A stretch of 64,000 nucleotides of DNA from Nitrospira sp. (GTDB taxonomy: Bacteria; Nitrospirota; Nitrospiria; Nitrospirales; UBA8639), in NCBI GenBank assembly GCA_024760505.1, contig CP058931.1, positions 310,001-374,000 on the forward strand. Reading direction: 5' to 3'. This document shows, piece after piece, positions 44,021 to 54,410 of this stretch. Position numbers and translations under genes: made by a program. Below the pieces are notes generated by a model. That model did not search any database, had not been told where the DNA came from, and saw nothing but the letters and a program-made list of their open reading frames with translations. Every line of letters starts with the position of its first letter. Positions within the stretch are counted from its first letter, which is position 1.

Positions 44021-47000
44021 TCATTTCAGTTCGACGGGTTTAATATGGACCACTTGCTCGTGTGGCAACTTGGCTTCCTTAACGCCAGAAGCCCTTCCAT
44101 CCAATGACAGGATTCGTTGATCACTCCCTGGTAGGACGCGCAAATATCCCCATTGCCCTGATTGGGAATAGGGCAACCGCTGGTTGCTCCAGACGTAATC
44201 CCCTGTGCGTTGATATGGCCCACCTGCGGCCGGAATGAAGGCATCCAACGCTTCTGACCCCGAAAACTCCACGACGTTGATTTGATCGGCTCCTCGCATG
44301 AATGGTTCGATCGGCCATTCATGACTCTCCACACTAAACATCCCGTTCTGCTCACTGCTGGCGCCGAAAACATGGATGCGAACGGGGTCACCGGCATGGG
44401 CCTCGATGATCGGCGTGACGGGGTCTTCCGGGTGTTCCTCTGAGCAGGGCTGGAATATCCTGTCCAACGTACAACCCTGCTCTTCCCGGAATAAATAGGG
44501 TTCCGCTCGATAATTCACCCCGACCAAACCGGCCACGTTCTGCACGTAAGGCATAAAGCTCGTACCGATAATGTTGTCCTCGTCCTGGAAGAACAAGGCC
44601 GCGTCCCGATAATTAGGTCGGTTTTCATATCCGGTCACCGTTCTGTCCACGATCACGTCGGCAATCCAACTATTTTTATTGGATATATCCGCACCTGTTT
44701 TCGGATCCCGATACGTCGCGCCTTTCGGCCCAATGATGATGGCGCCGTAGAGCCCATTCCGTGGATTGTGCATGACATTGCCCCAATCCCAAACCAACGA
44801 AGCAATCTCCCCTAAAAACGGATCCGCGTAATAGGTGTACGTCCGACTCTCCCCAGGTGCAACCGTCTGATCGCCGGGGTTCTGTCCGACGTTGGCTCCC
44901 AACGAATCCTTAGGATCGAAGGCGAGGGAAAGCGCGGAGAACGAGGCGCGGCTTCCCTTCATTTGATTCGTCAGGTGAATCTTGAGACAGTCGCCCACAT
45001 TGGCTCTCAGAGTCAGCGGCATAGGTTGAATACCACTGGTCGTCTTTGCGACATCTTCTTCGAGCACATATATTTTTCCCTCCGGATTCTGGAGCAGAAT
45101 GTTCCTTTCGAAATCGACCTCTACGGCTTCGGGTGCCTTCGTGTTGAAATTCATGGAAGGAAAATCCATCGCCACAACATTAAATGATTTCACCGGAGCC
45201 CCGGCGGGACAGACCGGACCAGGCTCTGGAATTTCATTACGACCGGAATACCCGGCCGGCAGCTTTTGAAGATCAGGCACCTCTTTATCCAATACCCGCA
45301 GAATACCCCAGGCTCCTTCCGAGAACTTTGAAGAACGTCCGTTAAAATGGATGTAGTCACCAGGCTGGAGCCGAGGCCCGCCTGCCTGCGGAACCACGAG
45401 ATCGTATCGCTCTGCGATACCAATGTGGATGGAATTTTTCCGGTTGGCATCACCGGCATACCGCTCGGTCAGAAAGGTATGCCCTGACAACGTCCACACC
45501 ATTGATTCGTTTGTCATGGTCTCCAGCAACCGGAACACGACCGTATCGCCGAGATACGCCCTGACCATCGGCGTATAGGGATCCCCATGAACATGGCTAT
45601 TAAAGATGTTCGAGAAATCCGGATTTGCCTTGAGTCTAGCCGCGACCGGTTCGGCCCGGAAGTTAAAACTGCCACCGGTGGTGTGGGTTCCCCCGTTGAG
45701 GAACGGCATCGGTGTCATGGGAATATGTTCAGGCATGGGAAATGAGATCGTCTTTCCCGCTTCCAGCGCGACCTCAATCGGCTGGCCCGGAGGATTCCCT
45801 GCAGTGACGATGTTGACGGAATGCGGCACACTGTCGTTCAACTGCACCATCAGTTCACGGAAGCTCCCGTTCACTCCATACCCTACCGGTTCAACCGTAT
45901 GGATATCCGCAACCGGTCCACTTCGGATCGGTTCGCCCGTTTTGGGATCGTGATAGGTTGAGCCCCAGGGTTCAACAATCATCGTCCCGAACCCTCCGTG
46001 TCCCCAAGTTACACGGCCAACCGCATGGTCATGCCAGAACACGGTACCCACATCCGCATCCGCCCAGAATCGTTGTCGTACGAATTCCACGGTGACAATG
46101 TCATCCACCGGATGATCATGCTCTAACGGCCGATACAGGGTGATCTGATTCCCATCTATGGCTTTAATGCGCCCGATCTCGTTGTCTTTCACGTTATCGG
46201 CACCGATCAGAATCTCGGTCTTCGGATGATATTGCGCGGCATTTTTTACCGTAATGGTTAGATCACCTTTCTTGCCCGGCTTCGTGAAGACCGTATTCAT
46301 CGGTAGTGGCAGGCCCTTGTCAGTCGTCTTCTCCATCATCGTAAACGGTCGCACCGATTGCTCATACGAAAAACCGGTAATCACACCATCCGACGATTGA
46401 TTGTCGAACTGCATGAAATGCCAATGGGTGTTGATCTTCGACGCATGCATGTTGAAATTGTCGTCATCAACCCATTCGTTTGTCAGCATCCAGTCAACAC
46501 AGTCGTACACGTTAGACCTCACGACCAGCGGATGTCTCTTATCATTATTTTTTCGAACCTCTTCCTCCTCTTCATGCAGAACATAAATCGTCCCATCCGG
46601 ATCGATGATTGCCGGTTCATCACCTTGTTTGTCTGCCACCATCATGGGGGTCTTGATGAAATGCACGTTAAACTTCTTAGAGCCGGCATTGGCTGGGCAC
46701 AGGCTCCATCGTCCGTTTTCTCCAGGCTTTGCCGGATAGGAACTCATCTGACCATCCTCGTCTAAATGGATCATTTCGAGCCATGGAGAAGGATTGTGAT
46801 TTTGAGAGAATGGAACCCGTTTTCCGAAATGCGGCCTCAAGTGTGGCCATGCGATCTTACCGGTGGTGGGCTCGAACAGAATCGGCAAGCGTTCGCCGGG
46901 AGCCGGAGATTGGTATCGTGGATTGGGGATCGTGTTTTCCCGTTCGGTCATCGCCCGGTTTCCGTTCCAAATCCAGTCCAATACCGTCGCATCATAGGAG

Positions 47001-48901
47001 AGGATCTGCTCTCTCTCATCATCTTTGTGACCGGGCCTGCCCTGAGGGGGCAACTGCATTTCCACCCAGTCCTTCACCGTGACGACAGCCGGATTGGCTT
47101 TCCAATCCGTTGTCCCCTTCTCGATAATTTTAAACTCTTTGCCGAACCAATCGACTTTCTTGTCGATAAGCTGGTCCGAAGTGACACCGGCCTTGATCCG
47201 TCCCTTGCGGTCCGGCAATTCGCGAAGGTCCGGCATCGTATCGTTGTGAACTTCTCCCTGCTGGATGGTATTGTAAACCCGCCAATAGCCCCACATACCG
47301 GCGATATAGTGATGCGCCACGTGACAGTGAAACAGAAAATCCCCGGCCAATTGCTGGCAGAGTCCCGATCCACATTCCGTTTCCAGATCAACGGCCTCGG
47401 ACGGCCCGATCACCTCCACGTCGACACGGTCCGTCTTTGTTCGGACAACCGGGAACTTCACCGGTCCGTTTTTTGCGGTGTGCCACAGGGGCATTTCGTC
47501 GATCGCACGGGGACTCCTGGGCCAGCGAATTGACCCGCCATGGGGATGATGGGAATGGAAAACCTCCGATCCCCCATGCACCAGCCGGAACTTGGCCGGA
47601 TCGCCCAAATAACTGCGCGGTACAGTGGTGGCCGGATCACCGAAGGTATAGGCGCTGTAGGCCATTGACTCGTCCTCAAATCCGAAATACTCATGCTGCG
47701 TTTGCATGTTGTCCACACCAAACGGTTCGCTTCGGTAGTTCAACGCCCGCGCGACGGGCCGGTAGACGTCAGTGACCGGATCGCGCTGCGGAATAAAGTC
47801 ACCATGCTTATTGACCGGACGAAAGGCTTCATCACCGACTTCATGGTAAATGAGTACGAACTCGCGAAAATCCGGACCGGTGCCGTTTTTGATGATCGCC
47901 TGCCAACCACTGGTCATCGGTGTCGGTTCCCCTGCGCCAAGCGGATCCAGATACGTCGAACCCTTTGGTTCCACCACAAAGGTGCCCATCAGGCCCATCA
48001 CCGTCAACTCACGATCATTGCTGTAACTATGAAACTGCCGTCCGCCTTCCTGCATCGTCGGTGGAATGTACCACTCCATGTCGACGGCTTGGCCTTCCAT
48101 CGCGATCGCATCGGGGTTCGTGGTTGTCGCCGGTTGGCCGGTTGTGCTCACCATCATACTTGATCCCCCGATCTGCAAACTCACCCCTTCGCCGGTTATC
48201 AACTGATTGCGGAGAGTGAACCTCACGCAATCACCTTGATTGCCTCGGATCACCAATGGCTGAATCCAGTTATTCTGCAAACCGGTCTCAACCGCGCCGG
48301 GGTCATAACCTTCCTTCTCACGGGCCGCGGCATTAGCCGCTTCTTCCTCCCTCACCTTCTCGAGATTTTCGGTGAGGACATACATGTAACCGACATAGTA
48401 GTCGAGCCATCTATTCAACGTGATTTCCACGTCTATGGCCGAAATATCGTAATGCTTTTCGGGCACACCAGCCGGGCACAGTCCAGGCTGACCCGAGACG
48501 GGTTCAATTTCATTGTCCGAAGCCAGAAGATAGTCTGCCGGGCCGGCTCCATATTGATGGAGCATCGTGGCGGTGTCATAAGCCCCACTCCCCTCCATCA
48601 ACTTCAAATCGGCCTGCATTTGATGTCCCATTTTCGACATTAACCGTTCATGCTGCCGATCCACCTTCGCCGCACGTTCAGGATTCCCCTCGATCGAATC
48701 CTCCAGGATCGTCTGCCCCTTCAACCTCTCTACCCAATTATTCGTCTTTCCTGACGCTGCCGCCACGTTATGACCAGCATGGGAATCCGTTCCATCCTGA
48801 ATCTCCCCTCCCGCATGTCCCATGGGACTCATCATGAGCACCATCCCTATACACGCGACAACGCCTGTCACTGCGCCATACACCTTCTTCCCTGACAACA
48901 T
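44021..48901 (-). CDS. Giant multicopper oxidase with three repeated modules (MofA/MnxG-sized)
   Basis: A 1626-aa exported protein: an n-region and hydrophobic segment (VTGVVACIGMVLMMSPMGHA) form the signal. Three repeats start with CPAG/N..K.F at about residues 141, 734 and 1230, each leading to a cupredoxin domain. Copper ligands include HSHHPHGG (about 450), LFHCHVAHHYIAGMWG (about 525, the His-Cys-His core), NTHWHF (about 825), FWHDHAVGRVTWG (about 955) and SHVHGD (about 1100). Only the first module keeps Cys in that core. Such size and architecture recall the Mn(II) oxidases MofA and MnxG. The ATG at 48901 has AGGAGG upstream. Confidence 0.8.
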   Translation of the reverse strand: MLSGKKVYGAVTGVVACIGMVLMMSPMGHAGGEIQDGTDSHAGHNVAAASGKTNNWVERLKGQTILEDSIEGNPERAAKVDRQHERLMSKMGHQMQADLKLMEGSGAYDTATMLHQYGAGPADYLLASDNEIEPVSGQPGLCPAGVPEKHYDISAIDVEITLNRWLDYYVGYMYVLTENLEKVREEEAANAAAREKEGYDPGAVETGLQNNWIQPLVIRGNQGDCVRFTLRNQLITGEGVSLQIGGSSMMVSTTGQPATTTNPDAIAMEGQAVDMEWYIPPTMQEGGRQFHSYSNDRELTVMGLMGTFVVEPKGSTYLDPLGAGEPTPMTSGWQAIIKNGTGPDFREFVLIYHEVGDEAFRPVNKHGDFIPQRDPVTDVYRPVARALNYRSEPFGVDNMQTQHEYFGFEDESMAYSAYTFGDPATTVPRSYLGDPAKFRLVHGGSEVFHSHHPHGGSIRWPRSPRAIDEMPLWHTAKNGPVKFPVVRTKTDRVDVEVIGPSEAVDLETECGSGLCQQLAGDFLFHCHVAHHYIAGMWGYWRVYNTIQQGEVHNDTMPDLRELPDRKGRIKAGVTSDQLIDKKVDWFGKEFKIIEKGTTDWKANPAVVTVKDWVEMQLPPQGRPGHKDDEREQILSYDATVLDWIWNGNRAMTERENTIPNPRYQSPAPGERLPILFEPTTGKIAWPHLRPHFGKRVPFSQNHNPSPWLEMIHLDEDGQMSSYPAKPGENGRWSLCPANAGSKKFNVHFIKTPMMVADKQGDEPAIIDPDGTIYVLHEEEEEVRKNNDKRHPLVVRSNVYDCVDWMLTNEWVDDDNFNMHASKINTHWHFMQFDNQSSDGVITGFSYEQSVRPFTMMEKTTDKGLPLPMNTVFTKPGKKGDLTITVKNAAQYHPKTEILIGADNVKDNEIGRIKAIDGNQITLYRPLEHDHPVDDIVTVEFVRQRFWADADVGTVFWHDHAVGRVTWGHGGFGTMIVEPWGSTYHDPKTGEPIRSGPVADIHTVEPVGYGVNGSFRELMVQLNDSVPHSVNIVTAGNPPGQPIEVALEAGKTISFPMPEHIPMTPMPFLNGGTHTTGGSFNFRAEPVAARLKANPDFSNIFNSHVHGDPYTPMVRAYLGDTVVFRLLETMTNESMVWTLSGHTFLTERYAGDANRKNSIHIGIAERYDLVVPQAGGPRLQPGDYIHFNGRSSKFSEGAWGILRVLDKEVPDLQKLPAGYSGRNEIPEPGPVCPAGAPVKSFNVVAMDFPSMNFNTKAPEAVEVDFERNILLQNPEGKIYVLEEDVAKTTSGIQPMPLTLRANVGDCLKIHLTNQMKGSRASFSALSLAFDPKDSLGANVGQNPGDQTVAPGESRTYTYYADPFLGEIASLVWDWGNVMHNPRNGLYGAIIIGPKGATYRDPKTGADISNKNSWIADVIVDRTVTGYENRPNYRDAALFFQDEDNIIGTSFMPYVQNVAGLVGVNYRAEPYLFREEQGCTLDRIFQPCSEEHPEDPVTPIIEAHAGDPVRIHVFGASSEQNGMFSVESHEWPIEPFMRGADQINVVEFSGSEALDAFIPAAGGPYQRTGDYVWSNQRLPYSQSGQWGYLRVLPGSDQRILSLDGRASGVKEAKLPHEQVVHIKPVELK

Positions 48902-49483
48902 AAAACATCCCCTCCTCATAAAAATCGATCATGGCCCTTTTAAGTTATTAACGTCTCCGGGAATATAGAACCCCCTTCTATAGCGATAACATTCTCTTCT
49001 CTAATGCATTTCCTCTTTGATTCATGGCAATACTTTTTCGTTCCTTTCCATTAAGCAAATAGCGAGCCGCCACACGCTTCATCCACCATCTACAAATTGG
49101 CCTTATTTTCGTGGCCTCTTTTGGCAAATAACAATCAATTCGCTGGAATGCCACGAAATATCGCTGCCGTCCACCACGATTCCACCACCGCCTTTCGTGG
49201 GAAGCATTTTTGCTGCAATGCTCAACGATTAACGAGCAGGCTTGATTGAGGATTTCTTAAGAATGAAGAAAGGAATTTCAGGATGAGGAACAACGCTCGT
49301 CCGGTTGACCGGCGAGGACAGAACAAAGGCCTTCAATATGCAAGCAGTGGAATGAGGGTACTTAAACCTTTATCACATATAACATGAAAGATTGTGGACC
49401 GAAGGGAGAATGGTTTTGCCCTTCACCCTCAAGTTGACTGCCTCCCGATACATAGGACTTCTGAACCGACATGACTCCACCCC
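48902..49483. promoter_or_regulatory. Upstream region of the multicopper oxidase gene with a palindromic site
   Basis: About 580 bp without a gene. At 48964-48982 a perfect inverted repeat, TATAGAA-CCCCC-TTCTATA, lies 63 nt before the oxidase start and is a candidate operator. The rest shows nothing definite. Confidence 0.4.
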
Positions 49484-50677
49484 CTATGCCGGTTCGAGTC
49501 GATCACGTTTTAAAACAAGGTTCTCTCTGATAATTTCTTGGGCCAAGGACTCCGCATCGATAAGTTCATCGGCATAGATGTTCGTCTCATACTCCTGGGT
49601 GGAAGCCTCTGCCAACGAGACGTCCAGAGGGCGTCCCGGCTCGCTCACATCGATATAGGTTTTGGTCGACAATCCCGGACGGACGGGGTGCTCCAGGATC
49701 TCTTCTTTCAAAAAAGCGACCCGCACAGGCACGCGTTCCACGATATGAATGAAATTGCCGGTTGCATTTTCAGGAGGCAACAAGGCGAATACACTGCCAG
49801 TGCCGGGCACCAACCCTTCGACCATCCCATGGTATGTGTGGTGCTTCCCGTATACGTCCACATTTATCAGTGCCGACTGACCGGGACGGACCTGCTCCAT
49901 TTCGGTTTCCCGTAAATTTACTTCCACCCACAGATGATCCAGAGGCACGATCGTCATCAATGGAACACCAGGATGAACCTGGTCTCCGACCTGGGCCTTT
50001 CGCTTGGCGACATGGCCCGAAGCCGGCGCCCGAATGCGCTGCCGGGTGTATTCGAGATAGGCGGTGATGAATTCATGCTTGGCGGCTTCTACAGCCGGAT
50101 GCTGCATGATATTCACCCCCCCCACCTCCGCGGTGATGGATTGGTATTCCTCACGGATTTCCCTGACCTCGGCTTGAAGTGCCCGCATCTTATCAAGGGC
50201 ATTCTGAAGAATTTGCTCAGATATGGCCCCACTCGGAAGCGCCTCACGGAAACGGGCCACATCGTGACGTACTAAATCGAGTCGAGCCATCCTGGAGATA
50301 AATTTTTGCTGGATCTGCCGCCTCTGGGCAAACAATGACGCGATTCTGCGCACCTCCCCCCCCAGTAAGCCCCGCGTCCGGCCCAATTTGGCCTGGGCCT
50401 GGTGTTCATCAAGACGAATGAGAAGATCTCCTTTTTCTACATACTGGGTTTCCTCCACAAGGACCTGAGTGATAATGCCCGTTGCCTGAGCCTCCAACGT
50501 GACGAGGTTGCCGGCAATAAAGGCATTATCGGTCCATACCCAGAAACGGGCGTAGTACCACCAGTACCCGCCGTAAGCCAATACCGCCGCAACGAGAATC
50601 CCGCCAACCAACGCCAGCCGACGGTTACGTCGGCGACGAATCTCCTTGGAGCGAATTTTCACCATAGGGGTATCCAT
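49484..50677 (-). CDS. HlyD/EmrA-type membrane fusion protein
   Basis: The periplasmic adaptor of a tripartite efflux pump. An N-terminal membrane anchor (RNRRLALVGGILVAAVLAYGGYWWYYARF-type segment, about residues 18-45) is followed by a biotinyl-lipoyl half (GIITQVLVEETQYVEKGDLLIRLD), an alpha-hairpin, and the second lipoyl half (RAPASGHVAKRKAQVGDQVHPG). ATG 50677 follows AAGGAAAT; the upstream in-frame start would overlap the preceding gene. It is the last gene of the MFS-TolC-HlyD operon. Confidence 0.9.
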   Translation of the reverse strand: MDTPMVKIRSKEIRRRRNRRLALVGGILVAAVLAYGGYWWYYARFWVWTDNAFIAGNLVTLEAQATGIITQVLVEETQYVEKGDLLIRLDEHQAQAKLGRTRGLLGGEVRRIASLFAQRRQIQQKFISRMARLDLVRHDVARFREALPSGAISEQILQNALDKMRALQAEVREIREEYQSITAEVGGVNIMQHPAVEAAKHEFITAYLEYTRQRIRAPASGHVAKRKAQVGDQVHPGVPLMTIVPLDHLWVEVNLRETEMEQVRPGQSALINVDVYGKHHTYHGMVEGLVPGTGSVFALLPPENATGNFIHIVERVPVRVAFLKEEILEHPVRPGLSTKTYIDVSEPGRPLDVSLAEASTQEYETNIYADELIDAESLAQEIIRENLVLKRDRLEPA

Positions 50678-50681
50678 GATT

Positions 50682-52193
50682 TCATTTCCTTGCTTGAGAG
50701 GATTCTTGAACGATGGGGTATCCCCCACCCAGGGCTTCGATCAAACCCACCATCGACACAAGTTGATCGGCTTCCAGGGCCTTCAAGGCGAACTCCTGAT
50801 CCAATACCGCATGATGCTGTTGTAACACCTCACGGCGATCGTCTAGACCGGTGCGAAAGCGGACTTCAACAAGGTGCCGGTCGTTTTTCACCGACGTCAG
50901 GAGCCGACGGTGTGCCTCAAGCATCGAGCGAGTCTCATGCCAGACACTCAGACTGTCGGCAACTTCCCGCATGGCTTCCAGCAAGGTATCGTTATAGAGT
51001 TCCACTGCCGAGTCATATTCTCTCCGTTGCGCTTCTAGTTCTCCACGAAGACGACCGCCTTCGAACCAGGGAAGCCGCAGACCAGGTCCGCCCCCATACG
51101 CAAGACTGGAGGATGAAAACAGAAGATTACCCAACGAACCGGCCCCGCTCGCCAAAGTCAGAGCTCTAAAGCCCACGAACCCATTCAAATCGATAGTGGG
51201 AAGAAAGCGAGTTTTCGCCACCTTGATCATCTTGGCTGCAGCCTCGGCTCGATATTTGGCGGCAGCGAGATCCGGACGGTGCGCCAACAGCCCGATCGGC
51301 AACTCGGGCGGCAAGGGAATTTGCCGTGGCAGGATCACCCTATCAGCGAACGCATGCTCTCCCCAATCAGGCCCATGACCGCTTAGTCTGACCAGCAGAT
51401 ATTGTTGAAAGTCCAACTGCTCCCGGGTACCGGCTTCGCGTTTATTCGCCGCCTCTAACTCCGCCGTGGCCCGCATGACCGAGTTGCCATCATCCAGGCC
51501 GGACCGAAATCGAATCTTCGCCAGATTCAAGAGATCGCGACGAAGTTCCACCATGGCCTCGACCACCTCAAGCTGCTGGCGCAATGCGACCCTGCGAAAA
51601 TACGACCGCGCGATCGCAGTGGTTAACCGTAACCGCACCTCTGCCCATTCCGCATGATGGGCCAATTCCCTGCTCATCGCGGATTCCATCATGGCGCGAT
51701 TCTTCCCCCAGAAATCCAACTCCCATCGAAAACTCAATGGATTGATGAGGCCCAACGCAATATCAATCCCCGCCACCTCAGGATTAAGGGCCGCAAACAC
51801 GCCATGTTCGGAAATCCGCTCTGCCGTCAGTTCGGCATCGGCCTCCAGGAACGGCAGCAACCTCGCACCTTCGACGCGGACCAGGGCATGCGCCTCTTGG
51901 AGACGGGCGTAGGCAACCTTGAGACCGGGGTTATTCTTGAGACCTGTGTCGACCAACTCGTCCAGTTCAGGACTCCCGAACTCTTGCCACCAACGATCTT
52001 CCGGCCATTGCGGGATTGGATCCTCCGGTTCGTGATGGGTCGCATGGGAAAGTGTCTCCTCCATGGAATCCGGTTCTAAGAATTCGGCCGGTTCCTCGCC
52101 TGGAGGAATCCAGGCACAACCGGCACAAAGGAGCAGGTTGCACAGACTGAACGCAAGAAACCAGTGCCATTTCAATGCGAGGGGATGATTCAT
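50682..52193 (-). CDS. TolC/NodT-family outer-membrane efflux lipoprotein
   Basis: The outer-membrane channel of the efflux pump. A lipoprotein signal with lipobox LCAGC lies near residue 26. Two outer-membrane-efflux repeats follow, with the DELVDTGLKNNPGLKVAYAR and DLAAAKYRAEAAAKMIKVAK family segments and HRPDLAAAK before the second. The ATG overlaps the MFS stop as ATGA, so the genes are coupled. Confidence 0.92.
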   Translation of the reverse strand: MNHPLALKWHWFLAFSLCNLLLCAGCAWIPPGEEPAEFLEPDSMEETLSHATHHEPEDPIPQWPEDRWWQEFGSPELDELVDTGLKNNPGLKVAYARLQEAHALVRVEGARLLPFLEADAELTAERISEHGVFAALNPEVAGIDIALGLINPLSFRWELDFWGKNRAMMESAMSRELAHHAEWAEVRLRLTTAIARSYFRRVALRQQLEVVEAMVELRRDLLNLAKIRFRSGLDDGNSVMRATAELEAANKREAGTREQLDFQQYLLVRLSGHGPDWGEHAFADRVILPRQIPLPPELPIGLLAHRPDLAAAKYRAEAAAKMIKVAKTRFLPTIDLNGFVGFRALTLASGAGSLGNLLFSSSSLAYGGGPGLRLPWFEGGRLRGELEAQRREYDSAVELYNDTLLEAMREVADSLSVWHETRSMLEAHRRLLTSVKNDRHLVEVRFRTGLDDRREVLQQHHAVLDQEFALKALEADQLVSMVGLIEALGGGYPIVQESSQARK

Positions 52194-53788
52194 AGCGGTT
52201 CCTCGAGGAGTGCTTCGGACCGCATTTCTTCCAACTCTTCTTCCCGGCTTGGGTACAACGGGAGTTGAGTGGGATAGGCCAACCAGACGAGGGCGGCCAA
52301 TCCCACAAACATGTAGCTGGCCAGCAGAAACGCATCGCTCATGGCCAGAATTCCCGCATATTGCCTGACAAGTGCCAGGAGTTTGCCATTCACCATGGAA
52401 GAATCGAGCCCGACGCCCTCTAGCTTGCCAGAGAATCCTCCCAACACGTCGAAGGAGGCATACCGCCTTCCCCCAAAATGGTTCGCCAAATGAAGCTGAT
52501 GGAAGGGAAGACGTCGGAAATGCACAACCTCCTGGTAGGTAATTCCGAACGCTCCGGCGGAAATCCGCAACAGATTGGCCGTTTCCGCTGCACGTATCAC
52601 CTGAACGTCAGACAATCGATGAAGCATGAGCACAGTCAGGGGGGTGAAAAATGATCCCAGGAATAGACCTTCGAGCAGCATAGGCCAGAAAATCTGATCA
52701 AATGAGTGAGGATCGTCGTATTGGCCTATCCAGTACAGAGTCAAAGCAAATCCAAGAAAATTGAGACTCGCCAGCAGGCGAACGTCGACCCGCTTGGAGA
52801 GCTCATGCATCACGGCCACCATCGGAGCCCCCAACAACACCATGGGAAGGAGCGCCATACCGGCAAGGAGCGAGGAATACCCCATTAACAATTGAAGCTG
52901 GAGGATCAGCAGTGTGAGTAATCCCTGGATCGAAAAGAATCCGACCACCAAACAGATGACCCCGATGGTAAAATTCCGATCAGCGAACAACCGCAGATCC
53001 AGAATAGGATGGCGTTCGCCAAACTCCCAGATGATAAAACAAGGCAATGCCGCGATGACGACGATCAGGACGCCACGGAGGAATGGCGAGTCAAGCCAGT
53101 CAAAATCGTTCCCCATGTTTAGAAGACTCTGAATGCCACCCAAAATGACGGCCAACAGAAAAAATCCCACAAAGTCGAACCGGGTACGCTGTCGATTGAA
53201 TCCCCGACCATACAGCAAGGCACCCATGAAGCCGACGACAACCAGGGAGAGGACCACATCCATATAAAACAGATAACGCCACCCGAGATCATCCGCGATC
53301 CACCCGCCCACAGGAAGTCCAATGGTAAACGGCGTAATGGTAAACAAACCCCAGATGGCTAATCCCATGGACCTGAGCCGATCCGGGTACTCTCTGAGGA
53401 GCATGGCTTGTGAGAGAAAAATCGTGAGGCCGCCTGCAAACCCCTGAACAATTCTGGCATTCAGAAATTCCCAATGGGTCTGACTGATGGCCCCAATATA
53501 CGAAGCCACGGCATACAGAAGAAAAGCGACAACAAACACACGGGTATTGCCGTACCGGTCAGACAGCGTGCGACCAATGGGAATGCCCAGCGCCAGAGCA
53601 ATCATGAAATCCGTCTGAGCCCAGGTCAGGAAACTCGGCAACACTCCCTCCAGGTCGCCGGCGACATGGGGCAACAGCGCAACATAGGACCCGGCATTGA
53701 ACATCACGAGAATGTGCCCCAGACCGAGCGTGATATTGAACAGAATAAAGTGCCAGCCTCGCAGGCGTTTAACAAACATGGCCTGCAT
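52190..53788 (-). CDS. EmrB/QacA-type MFS efflux transporter (DHA2 family)
   Basis: A 532-aa proton-driven inner-membrane exporter with about 14 predicted helices. Visible are the GxxxxDrxGrr-like loop GIPIGRTLSDRYGNTRVFVV, motif C-like GLFTITPFTIGLPVGGWIAD, and GWRYLFYMDVVLSLVVVGFM, typical of EmrB. ATG 53788 after AGAGGAA is preferred over an in-frame GTG at 53806. With TolC and HlyD it makes a complete drug or metabolite exporter; the substrate is not known. Confidence 0.9.
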   Translation of the reverse strand: MQAMFVKRLRGWHFILFNITLGLGHILVMFNAGSYVALLPHVAGDLEGVLPSFLTWAQTDFMIALALGIPIGRTLSDRYGNTRVFVVAFLLYAVASYIGAISQTHWEFLNARIVQGFAGGLTIFLSQAMLLREYPDRLRSMGLAIWGLFTITPFTIGLPVGGWIADDLGWRYLFYMDVVLSLVVVGFMGALLYGRGFNRQRTRFDFVGFFLLAVILGGIQSLLNMGNDFDWLDSPFLRGVLIVVIAALPCFIIWEFGERHPILDLRLFADRNFTIGVICLVVGFFSIQGLLTLLILQLQLLMGYSSLLAGMALLPMVLLGAPMVAVMHELSKRVDVRLLASLNFLGFALTLYWIGQYDDPHSFDQIFWPMLLEGLFLGSFFTPLTVLMLHRLSDVQVIRAAETANLLRISAGAFGITYQEVVHFRRLPFHQLHLANHFGGRRYASFDVLGGFSGKLEGVGLDSSMVNGKLLALVRQYAGILAMSDAFLLASYMFVGLAALVWLAYPTQLPLYPSREEELEEMRSEALLEEPL

Positions 53789-53806
53789 GGGTTTCCTCTG
53801 CCTCAC

Positions 53807-54340
53807 AGACAGATATTTCCGCTTGGCTGAGCGGATAGAGAAAAATATTTATGGCTGACGCGTTGAACCTGTTGAGGATCTATGGTGGCGGAGCCATGTG
53901 CACAAAACATTGTCAGGCCGGGGAAGACCACCCCTCCGACCAGGTTGCCCGGCATGTCAGGAATCTTGTTCAAAAACCTCCAGTGAGCCATACCAATCTC
54001 AGCTCCCATTACCATACCGACTGGAATGACAAACATGGTCACCACCGCGTGTGCAATCCCCTGCGAGAAGAACAGAACCGTAGGCCTCCAAATGCCACAT
54101 CCCCTCCCAATAAAGAACGTAGGGCAATAGGCAATTACTACGGTTTACCCAACCATCCAATGGTTTGACATCCTCCATGATGCTTCCTCCGACAGATGGT
54201 AAACCTCCTTATCTGAATTTCCAGGTCTCCTCCTACTCATCAAAAATGCTCTTTTTTATCGAATTGCAATTTGGACTCCCGATGAACGAATCCTTTGTGA
54301 TGAAAAAGAGTTTTTTATTATTTTTTCATATATTCAACGA
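53807..54340 (-). pseudogene. Non-coding or decayed stretch with a membrane-protein-like frame
   Basis: No intact gene is seen. From about 54130 down to 53803 the minus strand stays open for about 110 codons with hydrophobic pieces (MFVIPVGMVMGAEIGMAHW, preceded by TVLFFSQGIAHAVVT), but the only ATG is internal at 54045 and an in-frame stop lies just upstream of the frame. It may be the remnant of a membrane protein, or chance. Confidence 0.3.
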
Positions 54341-54387
54341 GGAAGAGCACAAGGAGGTGAAACGTATTCCCCCCTTTGTGCTCTTCC
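54341..54387 (-). terminator. Strong hairpin after the small zinc-ribbon gene
   Basis: GGAAGAGCACAA (54341-54352) pairs with TTGTGCTCTTCC (54376-54387), and pairing extends with G-C and G-U pairs. It lies 23 nt after the small gene's stop. The U-run on the minus strand comes only about 20 nt later, so terminator strength is uncertain. Confidence 0.55.
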
Positions 54388-54410
54388 AGCAGCGGACTTG
54401 CGGTTCTTCG

